From NCBI GenBank assembly GCA_947464215.1, contig CANHVX010000039.1, positions 1-7,743 of the forward strand: a stretch of DNA of 7,743 nucleotides. Reading direction: 5' to 3'. This document shows positions 1-4,492 of the stretch, one piece after another. Both the position numbers and the translations under genes were made by a program. The number at the start of each line of letters is the position of its first letter. The first letter of the stretch is position 1. Under the pieces are notes generated by a model. It made no database searches. It saw only the letters and a list, made by a program, of their open reading frames with translations, and was not told where the DNA came from. Origin of the DNA: Pseudomonadaceae bacterium (GTDB lineage: Bacteria > Pseudomonadota > Alphaproteobacteria > UBA2136 > UBA6156).

Positions 1-236
1 CACAGTACACCTCGGCAACCTGCGGCGCGTTCACGCTCTCCAACATGCAAGATGGCGGCGTGTATACGCTGGCCGTGCAAAACACCACCGCCAACACCTG
101 TGTGTTCACCCACAGCGGGCTTACGTTCCGTGGCATCAGCGGTTACGGCACCACCACCGCCGGCGGCCACACGGTGTTCGTATTCCAGCGGCTGGGCACG
201 GTGGTGTATGTCACCCAAGTGCGGGGGCTGGTGTAA
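1..236 (+). CDS. C-terminal part of a small beta-rich surface or tail-fibre-like protein (partial)
   Basis: The frame is open from the left edge (first full codon at base 3) to TAA at 234-236, so at least 77 residues are present and the start lies outside the window. The visible part is rich in Gly, Thr and Val and alternates polar and hydrophobic residues, with stretches such as GGVYTLAVQ, CVFTHSGLTFRG and TVFVFQRLGTVVYVTQ. The pattern 'Y-T-L-x-V-Q ... V-F-V-F-x-R-x-G-T-V-V-Y-V' resembles beta-sandwich domains at the ends of phage tail fibres and bacterial surface proteins, but this is judged by eye only. Two cysteines are visible (about residues 7 and 34 of the fragment), which would suit an exported protein. 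Its stop overlaps the next start by one base (TAATG), so the two genes are probably in one transcript and translationally coupled. The coding call is solid, but the function is unknown. Confidence 0.7.
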   Translation, partial: QYTSATCGAFTLSNMQDGGVYTLAVQNTTANTCVFTHSGLTFRGISGYGTTTAGGHTVFVFQRLGTVVYVTQVRGLV

Positions 237-1072
237 TGCTGCGGCTGGCGGTGCTGCTGGCCTTCCTGGCAGTTAGCAGCGTGCACGCCCAGCCCCAGCA
301 GAACTGGGCGGCGTGGTGCAACCCAGCGCTCGGAGACCTCTCATCCTGGTCAACCGGCACCGCCCTGCCGGGGTTGCGATCCGCACCCACCGCGAGCGTG
401 CTGCCCGATGGGCGGGTTCTGGTCACGGGCGGGAATGACGGTGTTATCCAGGCTAGTACCGTGCTGGGCACGGTGAGTGGCAACACCATCACCTGGGTTG
501 CCAGCACCGCCCTGCCGGCGGTGCGTAGCAACCACACCGCGAGCGTGCTGCCCGATGGGCGGGTGCTGCTGACGGGGGGAACAGATAATGGCACCACCTC
601 CGTGCTAGCCACCACCTTGTTGGGCACGGTTAGCGGCAACAGCATTAGTTGGGTTGCCAGCACCGCCCTGCCGGCAGTGCGCAGCGCCCTCACCGCGAGC
701 GTGCTGCCCGATGGGCGGGTTCTGGCCATGGGCGGTAGTGATGGCGCCGCCTTCCGGCAGGCCACCACCTGGCTCGGCACGGTGAGTGGCGACACTATCA
801 GCTGGGTCGCCAGCACCGCCATGCCGGCGGCGCGCAACGGCCACACCGCGAGCGTCCTGCCCGATGGGCGCGTGCTGGTAACGGGGGGGACGATTAGCTC
901 TGCCTCTCTAGCCACCACCTGGCTGGGCACGGTGAGTGGCAACGCCATTACCTGGGTCACCAGTACCGCCCTGCCGGCGGTGCGCACACAGCACACCGCG
1001 AGCGTGCTGCCCGATGGGCGCGTGCTGGTAACGGGGGGATCTAATGCTAGTACCTTTTACGCGACCACCTGA
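236..1072 (+). CDS. Secreted kelch-type repeat (beta-propeller) protein, ended early by an in-frame TGA
   Basis: The ATG overlaps the stop of the upstream gene (TAATG), with a GGGGG run about ten bases before it that may act as ribosome binding site. Residues 1-18 form a typical Sec signal peptide: a basic start, the hydrophobic core LAVLLAFLAV, and likely cleavage after VHA. The mature protein is built from repeats of about 50 residues. Each repeat reads approximately T-A-L-P-A-V-R-S-x-H-T-A-S-V-L-P-D-G-R-V-L, then V-T-G-G, then a variable loop, then A-T-T-W-L-G-T-V-S-G and I-x-W-V-A-S. The PDGRVLVTGG-type cores begin at residues 57, 106, 158, 209 and 259. The HTAsvLpDGRVLvtGG signature is that of kelch/galactose-oxidase-like propeller blades, usually binding or carbohydrate-active domains; no catalytic residues could be identified. 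The stop at codon 279 falls where sister repeats have Trp in ATTWLGTVSG, and the frame then stays open to 1252, giving 338 residues in all. The protein may be a truncated product, a pseudogene, or read through. Confidence 0.8.
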   Translation: MLRLAVLLAFLAVSSVHAQPQQNWAAWCNPALGDLSSWSTGTALPGLRSAPTASVLPDGRVLVTGGNDGVIQASTVLGTVSGNTITWVASTALPAVRSNHTASVLPDGRVLLTGGTDNGTTSVLATTLLGTVSGNSISWVASTALPAVRSALTASVLPDGRVLAMGGSDGAAFRQATTWLGTVSGDTISWVASTAMPAARNGHTASVLPDGRVLVTGGTISSASLATTWLGTVSGNAITWVTSTALPAVRTQHTASVLPDGRVLVTGGSNASTFYATT

Positions 1073-1249
1073 CTCGGCACGGTTAGCGGCAACAGCATTA
1101 GTTGGGTTGCCAGCACCGCCCTGCCGGCAGTGCGCAGCACCCACACCGCGAGCGTGCTGCCCGATGGGCGGGTCCTGATCACAGGGGGAAGAGATGCGCC
1201 CCTTCGGTATGCCACCACCTGGCTCAGCAACTGGACCGGCAGCGGCTGC
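359..1249 (+). repeat. Six in-frame tandem repeats of about 150 bp in the kelch-type gene
   Basis: Units begin at each ACCGCC(C/A)TGCCG motif: 359-505 (147 bp), 506-661 (156), 662-814 (153), 815-964 (150), 965-1114 (150) and 1115-1249 (partial, diverging at its end). All lengths are multiples of three, so changes in copy number keep the frame. The core around GCGAGCGTGCTGCCCGATGG is nearly invariant in DNA, while the segment after the Gly-Gly varies. Bases 623-685 and 1076-1138 are identical over 63 bases although three units apart, which points to recent duplication or gene conversion rather than old divergence. Confidence 0.85.
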
Positions 1250-1252
1250 TAA
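1073..1252 (+). pseudogene. Stranded sixth kelch repeat and C-terminus downstream of the in-frame TGA
   Basis: These 59 codons and a TAA continue the reading frame of the kelch-repeat gene directly after the TGA at 1070-1072. They encode LGTVSGNSISWVAS, then the complete blade core PDGRVLITGG, then a different ending, YATTWLSNWTGSGC. The departure from the repeat pattern and the terminal Cys look like a true protein C-terminus, and the Cys could pair with Cys28 near the mature N-terminus. Repeat spacing (150 bases) and codon use match the upstream repeats, so this piece was until recently, or still is, part of the same protein. No start codon with a ribosome binding site is visible for independent translation. 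The alternatives are UGA readthrough, UGA decoded as Trp, a sequencing error, or a recent nonsense mutation. Confidence 0.7.
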
Positions 1253-1400
1253 CCGGTGTGGGTTAAATCAACACCCGCTCCACCTCGTCGAGGGTGATGT
1301 CATTGCTGTGGCGGTTATCGAACTGCGTCGTGAGGGTTTGGAGTGCGGGGCTGCGCTGTTTGGTGGGGTTTTTGGAGGGTTTTGCTGGCTGCGGGGACCC

Positions 1401-1462
1401 GATTGCTTCGTCGGGGTTGGGCTTTTGGCTTCGTTTCTTGATGGGCTCTCCTCGCAATGACG
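1401..1462. repeat. Interspersed palindromic element of the CGTCATTGCGAGGAG / CGAAGCAATC type
   Basis: The plus strand begins with GATTGCTTCG (1401-1410) and ends with CTCCTCGCAATGACG (1448-1462). On the minus strand this reads CGTCATTGCGAGGAG, then a spacer, then CGAAGCAATC. This pair of motifs is known to me as a short interspersed repeat in many bacterial genomes. The spacer here (37 bases) is longer than in the compact form I recall. The element lies outside any confident gene. Confidence 0.55.
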
Positions 1463-1497
1463 GTGTTCGGGGGGCTGTGCCGCAAAGCAGTCATTGC
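1454..1497. repeat. Inverted repeat GCAATGAC / GTCATTGC
   Basis: GCAATGAC at 1454-1461 and GTCATTGC at 1490-1497 are perfect 8-base inverted arms separated by 28 bases. The left arm is also the end of the interspersed element, so the two structures share sequence. It could fold as a stem in RNA or be a second, partial copy of the same element in reverse orientation. Confidence 0.45.
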
Positions 1498-1522
1498 CAA
1501 TACGAAATCCGGATGGTATCCA
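1494..1522 (+). promoter_or_regulatory. Weak sigma-70-like promoter candidate for the small membrane-protein gene
   Basis: TTGCCA (1494-1499, five of six matches to TTGACA) is followed after 17 bases by TATCCA (1517-1522, three of six matches to TATAAT), about 50 bases before the ATG at 1573. The spacing is ideal but the -10 box is poor, so this is only a candidate. The -35 box overlaps the right arm of the inverted repeat at 1490-1497. Confidence 0.3.
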
Positions 1523-1572
1523 AACGCCAATAGCCGTGATTTGGAATTCTACATCGCAATTAAGGCACGCAC

Positions 1573-1920
1573 ATGTTGCTTATCTCTCTTTCTCTTAACA
1601 TCTTGGTTCTTGTTCCGGTGCTGGGCGCTCTCTTCGCGAACGGCCGAGCGGCGGACTATGCTTGGGGCGCGGATACGGCGGCGCGTAGAATTCTTGCCGC
1701 TATATACGCAACAATACTGTCCATGAGCGTTATCCTCATTGGCCTTCATCTACTAAATCATGACATCTTGGCGTGGACGCAGATGCTCCTTGGTGCGCAG
1801 GTCATCTACAAAATTCTGACTGCTCCGCTCGTTGGCCTTCGCAATCCCGTCGTCATCTCTAACCTTGGCATCGCTGCCGTTCACGCAATCACACTGTTCG
1901 TCACCGTCGATAGGCACTGA
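1573..1920 (+). CDS. Small integral membrane protein, four predicted helices, function unknown
   Basis: The 115-residue frame starts at ATG 1573 with an AAGG nine bases upstream and ends with TGA. I do not recognise a family. Four hydrophobic segments are visible, at about residues 1-22 (LLISLSLNILVLVPVLGALF), 38-61 (ILAAIYATILSMSVILIGLHLL), 67-88 (with WTQMLLGAQVIYKILTAPLV) and 92-111 (VVISNLGIAAVHAITLFVTV). They are linked by short polar loops, and a basic RR pair precedes helix two. The sequence is all membrane, with no soluble domain or catalytic motif, which fits a small inner-membrane accessory protein. The DNA is visibly less GC-rich than the flagellar genes and uses codons such as CTT, ATT and ATA freely, suggesting a separate origin. 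It is the only gene here whose proposed final stop is TGA. Neighbours give no functional clue: it stands alone, convergent with the autotransporter. Confidence 0.6.
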   Translation: MLLISLSLNILVLVPVLGALFANGRAADYAWGADTAARRILAAIYATILSMSVILIGLHLLNHDILAWTQMLLGAQVIYKILTAPLVGLRNPVVISNLGIAAVHAITLFVTVDRH

Positions 1921-1938
1921 CATTCAGGCATGCCATCC

Positions 1939-1978
1939 GGGGCGGCGGCGCTTTTTGTTATGAATACTGCGCCGCCCC
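1939..1978. terminator. Candidate bidirectional terminator between convergent genes
   Basis: GGGGCGGCG (1939-1947) and CGCCGCCCC (1970-1978) are perfect 9-base inverted arms around a 22-base loop, placed in the gap between the TGA at 1920 and the autotransporter stop at 2000. The position and GC-rich stem suit a shared terminator. Neither side has a proper U-tract, so the call rests on location and stem only. Confidence 0.4.
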
Positions 1979-1999
1979 TCCCCCGTCTCCGCGTGTGCG

Positions 2000-3910
2000 T
2001 TAGAACTTCATGCCCCAGCCGACATAGCCGAGGTAGCGCTGTTCGAACTTATCGGCGGAGAGGTCTAGTCCCAGTTTCAGGTTTTGGTTTTTGCTCACGT
2101 CCATATCGGCCTCCCATGCTGCGCCGAGTTGGGCGACATTCAGGCTCTGCCCATCGATGCTGGTGGCGTTGGTGGCGCCCACAAACCGCACATTGTTACG
2201 GCTGCCATTCAGCTCCATCTGTTGCGCCACATACGGCTTCACCCGCAGCGTTGATTTTGTACCGCCCAGCCATTCGGTGGCATCGTAATTCAGCGTTACA
2301 CCGGCCTTCACGCTGGCGGAGGCAATCTCATCGCCATCGACCTGCGTGTTGAAGGTGCCGCCGTCAAACTCGGTGTAGTCTTCGGTGGTGGCGACGCCGA
2401 GGGTAAGTTGGCCAAACGGCTCCCATTGAATGGCCCCTGCGGGTTTGAACAGCTGGCTGACGCCCACGCTTCCGGTTAAGCCACGCCCGTTGTATTTTGC
2501 TTTCGGAGCTGCATAGACGCCTGGTGTGTTGATGATCCGCGTGCTCTCGTAGCGGCCCGCGTTGGCCATGAGCATCCCTGTGAATTTGAGATCTCCGTGC
2601 AGGCGCTGACCATACAGACCCACGTTGTAGTTGACGGCCTCGGTATCGCCCGCCTTATTATCCATGGTTACATCGGTATGGAAAACACTGGTGAGCACGC
2701 CGACCAACAGATCGGGGGCGACTGCATATTCATACCCCCCCACAACACCGGCGCTGTTTGACCGATAGGCGTTGCCCAGGGGCGTTTCCTCGCCGCGTGA
2801 CCCCGCGCCAACGCCCTGGAACCATGTGGCCTGTTGGCCATGTTTAAACTTGGTGTAGGGCTGCCCCGCCAGATAGGTAAGCGCGCTTGTTTCCTTCAGG
2901 AACGACGGGTTGTTCTGCACGGCGGCCAGTGACGCGCGGCCCTCTGGCGTAGCAAGATCGAACACACGGGCATTGGGTTGGCTGCGGGCCACCGATGCCG
3001 CCAGTGAGCCTCCGGCAAATTGGCCCACAGAGCCTAGCACGGAGCCGACTTTTTCTATCAGCACGTTGGCGGTTTGTTGGCCGCTGCCCATGCTGGTTAT
3101 GCCAGACTGGGCGGTGTTGACAGGAAACACGGTTTTGAGAATACGCGCCACTTGCTCGCGCGAGCGGGAATTTAAGTGGTTGGCGAGTGTTTGCTTGAGC
3201 CCGCTGCTGTCAAACTGGTCTAGGTAGCCGGCCAAGGACCGAATGGTGGTGCCTGAGGCAGCCGCCGTGACATAGTTCCCGCTCAGCGCCCCGATTGGCA
3301 CCACGGCATAACGAATGATCCCCCCGGCGTTCAGCACGTCGCCTGAGCCCGTGCCATAAAATGTAATGGTGGTGAATGTGTTGGAATCGTCAATCGTTCC
3401 GATAAAGGTTTTGGGGCCCTGCCCTGCGGCTGTGCCGGGGTTATCGCCGCTGCTGTTGGCGGTGCCGATGAGGATGGGCGTGCCGCCATCGAACGTGATA
3501 TAGAGCGACGACGGGTAGCAACAGGTGGCCCAGTCGTCGAGATCTAATCCGAAGCCGTTGATGGGGGTGTTAAACGTAAAGGTGAGCCCGGATGACGTGC
3601 TGCCGTCGGCTGTCATGCGGATAGCATCTCCACCTGGCAGGCTGGTGGGAGCAGGGTTAAGTGCCGATGTTGTAATAGACCGGCCCGCGCCATTGCTGGG
3701 TGTGATGGTGAAATCGGTCCGCGCCCAGCTGGTGGCGTTGTTGGTGAGGCCGCTCAATGCGTCGGTGTAGAGCGTTCCCCCTGCGTTGGTGACGCGGGTC
3801 TGGAACTCGGGCCGGCCCAGCGGAATGGTATCGAAAAACGTAACGGGCGCCGCCCATGCGCTTGAGCTTATCCATAATCCCATCAGGGTGAGGCCGACTT
3901 TGCGTTGCAT
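2000..3910 (-). CDS. Classical (type Va) autotransporter with a compact globular passenger
   Basis: The 636-residue protein starts at ATG 3910, preceded on its strand by AAAAGGAAAA, a strong ribosome binding site. Residues 1-20 form a signal peptide with likely cleavage at SAWA/APV. Residues 21 to about 208 make a beta-rich passenger with the features R-x-x-F-x-x-x-V-x-x-A-G-G, GFGLDLDDW (119-127), a Cys-Cys pair at 130-131 and LYITFDGG. This resembles the lectin-like beta-sandwich seen in many exported PEP-CTERM-type proteins rather than a long beta-helix. Residues about 215-350 are helix-prone (SLAGYLDQF, REQVARILKTVFP) and form the linker. From about 360 (ATWFQGVGAGSRG) to the end is an autotransporter beta-barrel (PF03797-like) of alternating strands, closing with the expected terminal aromatic residue in VGWGMKF. 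The barrel should insert in the outer membrane through the Bam complex and display the passenger. No protease triad or Asn-type cleavage site was seen, and the ligand is unknown. It is a single gene, convergent with the small membrane-protein gene. Confidence 0.85.
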   Translation of the reverse strand: MQRKVGLTLMGLWISSSAWAAPVTFFDTIPLGRPEFQTRVTNAGGTLYTDALSGLTNNATSWARTDFTITPSNGAGRSITTSALNPAPTSLPGGDAIRMTADGSTSSGLTFTFNTPINGFGLDLDDWATCCYPSSLYITFDGGTPILIGTANSSGDNPGTAAGQGPKTFIGTIDDSNTFTTITFYGTGSGDVLNAGGIIRYAVVPIGALSGNYVTAAASGTTIRSLAGYLDQFDSSGLKQTLANHLNSRSREQVARILKTVFPVNTAQSGITSMGSGQQTANVLIEKVGSVLGSVGQFAGGSLAASVARSQPNARVFDLATPEGRASLAAVQNNPSFLKETSALTYLAGQPYTKFKHGQQATWFQGVGAGSRGEETPLGNAYRSNSAGVVGGYEYAVAPDLLVGVLTSVFHTDVTMDNKAGDTEAVNYNVGLYGQRLHGDLKFTGMLMANAGRYESTRIINTPGVYAAPKAKYNGRGLTGSVGVSQLFKPAGAIQWEPFGQLTLGVATTEDYTEFDGGTFNTQVDGDEIASASVKAGVTLNYDATEWLGGTKSTLRVKPYVAQQMELNGSRNNVRFVGATNATSIDGQSLNVAQLGAAWEADMDVSKNQNLKLGLDLSADKFEQRYLGYVGWGMKF

Positions 3911-3971
3911 GCGATTTTCCTTTTATCTTGGAACGACCTTATGGGTTGGTTGTGCGCGCCTCCACATGCCA

Positions 3972-3988
3972 TGCCCATATATTGGGCA
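3972..3988. promoter_or_regulatory. Perfect palindrome upstream of the autotransporter, possible operator
   Basis: TGCCCATATATTGGGCA consists of perfect 6-base arms around the 5-base AT centre TATAT. It lies about 60 bases upstream of the autotransporter start and is not followed by a U-tract. The shape, two GC arms around an AT centre, is typical of binding sites for dimeric repressors. No regulator gene is visible nearby, so the operator role is inference. Confidence 0.4.
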
Positions 3989-4071
3989 CGGCGTTGTTCA
4001 GCAGGGTGCCTGGCGCGGGCTGGTGTTGCATAAACGCTATAATTTAGAGGGGATGCTTTGTGTGGCCGGCA

Positions 4072-4115
4072 TGCGGCTAAATTTATGATTTGCCATGAAA
4101 ATATTACAAATTTCT
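4072..4115 (-). promoter_or_regulatory. AT-rich patch, possible autotransporter promoter
   Basis: On the minus strand this patch contains TTGTAA, a 17-base spacer and ATAAAT, a poor but correctly spaced sigma-70-like arrangement about 165-190 bases upstream of the autotransporter start. It stands out as AT-rich between GC-rich flanks. No better match was found closer to the gene. Confidence 0.25.
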
Positions 4116-4139
4116 TGCGTAGCCGACAGGCACGGAATG

Positions 4140-4285
4140 GTGGGGCTGGCGATACGTGGTCTGCGGGTGTTTGTGTCTTATGATATGACGAATGGGGGTA
4201 TTTTTGGCGGGTGGTGACTGGTGGATTTTCTTGGGGCTTATGCGCTTTTTTGGGTTTTATTGGGGGGGGGGTGAGGGAAGAATAT
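4140..4285 (-). promoter_or_regulatory. C/A-rich, G-poor stretch on the minus strand, possible Rho-utilisation region
   Basis: On the plus strand this block is strikingly G+T-rich with few C residues and includes ten consecutive G at 4262-4271. An RNA made from the minus strand, the direction of the flagellar operon and the tRNA, would be C/A-rich and G-poor and hence little structured, as in known rut sites. No intrinsic terminator with a U-tract was found after the tRNA, so Rho-dependent termination here is a reasonable guess, but only a guess. Confidence 0.3.
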
Positions 4286-4286
4286 T

Positions 4287-4319
4287 TGGAGCGGGATATG
4301 GGAACCGCAGGACCCCGTA
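4287..4319 (-). repeat. Degenerate copy of the 3' end of the adjacent tRNA-Gly gene
   Basis: The plus-strand sequence starting TGGAGCGGGATATGGGAA at 4287 matches TGGAGCGGGATACGGGAA at 4342 with one mismatch. The similarity continues through the T-arm with a 3-base and a 1-base insertion (CCGCAGGACCCCGT against TCGGACCCGT). It covers CCA, the 3' acceptor strand and most of the T-arm, but no D- or anticodon arm follows. Such copies just downstream of a tRNA gene are typical scars of tRNA-targeted integration, although a partial tandem duplication is also possible. Confidence 0.6.
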
Positions 4320-4341
4320 ACCTTGCTGCCGCAGGCAACAG

Positions 4342-4415
4342 TGGAGCGGGATACGGGAATCGGACCCGTGCCTGAAGCTTGGGAAGCTTCCATTCTACCA
4401 TTGAACTAATCCCGC
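4342..4415 (-). tRNA. tRNA-Gly (anticodon CCC)
   Basis: The gene is 74 bases long and folds into a full cloverleaf. The acceptor strands GCGGGAT and ATCCCGC pair perfectly, followed by discriminator U and an encoded CCA. The D-arm is GTTC/GAAT with one G-U pair and loop AATGGTA, which contains the conserved GG. The anticodon stem is GAAGC/GCTTC with loop TTCCCAA, giving anticodon CCC, which reads GGG. The variable loop is four bases (AGGC), and the T-stem ACGGG/CCCGT encloses loop TCCGATT. The T-loop has C where position 55 is normally U. The gene lies 69 bases downstream of flhB on the same strand and has its own promoter. Confidence 0.93.
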
Positions 4416-4426
4416 CCGTGGGTGTT

Positions 4427-4455
4427 TCTATAATCGGTTGGCGGGAAAGGGTCAA
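4427..4455 (-). promoter_or_regulatory. Sigma-70-type promoter of the tRNA-Gly gene
   Basis: On the minus strand, TTGACC (4455-4450, five of six consensus matches) and TATAGA (4432-4427, five of six) are separated by exactly 17 bases. Transcription would start about seven bases downstream of the -10 box, a few bases before the mature 5' end at 4415. A GC-rich stretch follows the -10 box (CACCCACGGGCGGG), as in stringently controlled stable-RNA promoters. Confidence 0.8.
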
Positions 4456-4464
4456 GCGGGGGGT

Positions 4465-4492
4465 GGCCTTAGGCTGTGTTGGCCCTAGGCTG
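4465..4492. repeat. Short tandem duplication at the end of flhB
   Basis: GGCCTTAGGCTG (4465-4476) and GGCCCTAGGCTG (4481-4492) repeat with one mismatch at a 16-base period. The second copy contains the flhB stop codon (TAG on the minus strand). The duplication extends into the flhB-tRNA gap and does not alter the protein. Confidence 0.5.

Larger units (their letters stand above)
1253..1572. other. Gene-free stretch between the kelch gene and the small membrane-protein gene
   Basis: Short open frames exist on both strands here, but none combines a ribosome binding site, plausible composition and a recognisable domain. A minus-strand frame at 1457-1263 ends with residues DNRHSNDITLDEVERVLI, whose last part looks protein-like, but its first half is simply translated repeat-element sequence. 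It could be a decayed gene tail joined to the repeat. The positive content is the interspersed element at 1401-1462, a second inverted repeat at 1454-1497, and a weak promoter candidate at 1494-1522. Confidence 0.5.
3911..4341. other. Gene-free upstream region of the autotransporter and downstream flank of the tRNA
   Basis: No credible gene is present. The long minus-strand open frame through this region reads straight through the tRNA gene and yields low-complexity Pro/Arg/Lys sequence, so it is chance. From right to left the stretch holds a degenerate tRNA 3'-end copy (4287-4319), a strongly G/T-rich block with a G10 run (about 4140-4285), an AT-rich patch (about 4072-4115) that could hold the autotransporter promoter, and a palindrome (3972-3988). 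Confidence 0.6.

Noticed and set aside
211..996. 261-codon minus-strand open frame opposite the kelch gene
   Set aside because: It is the mirror of a repetitive gene with strong codon bias. The plus strand has a signal peptide and kelch repeats, while the minus product is a low-complexity repeat with no domain.
359..1249. CRISPR array
   Set aside because: The regular repeats are about 150 bp, in frame, translated and part of a signal-peptide protein; there are no short repeats with unique spacers.
1930..2352. 140-codon plus-strand frame after the small membrane gene
   Set aside because: It overlaps the autotransporter barrel in antisense and is Arg/Pro/Ser-rich. It would join the membrane gene only if TGA were sense, and the resulting protein would be implausible.
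4038..4043. Plus-strand TATAAT as a promoter
   Set aside because: No acceptable -35 box lies 16-18 bases upstream and no plus-strand gene follows.
3883..4455. 190-codon minus-strand open frame upstream of the autotransporter
   Set aside because: It reads straight through the tRNA gene (giving the familiar false peptide MVEWKLPKLQARVRFPYPAP) and then non-coding DNA.
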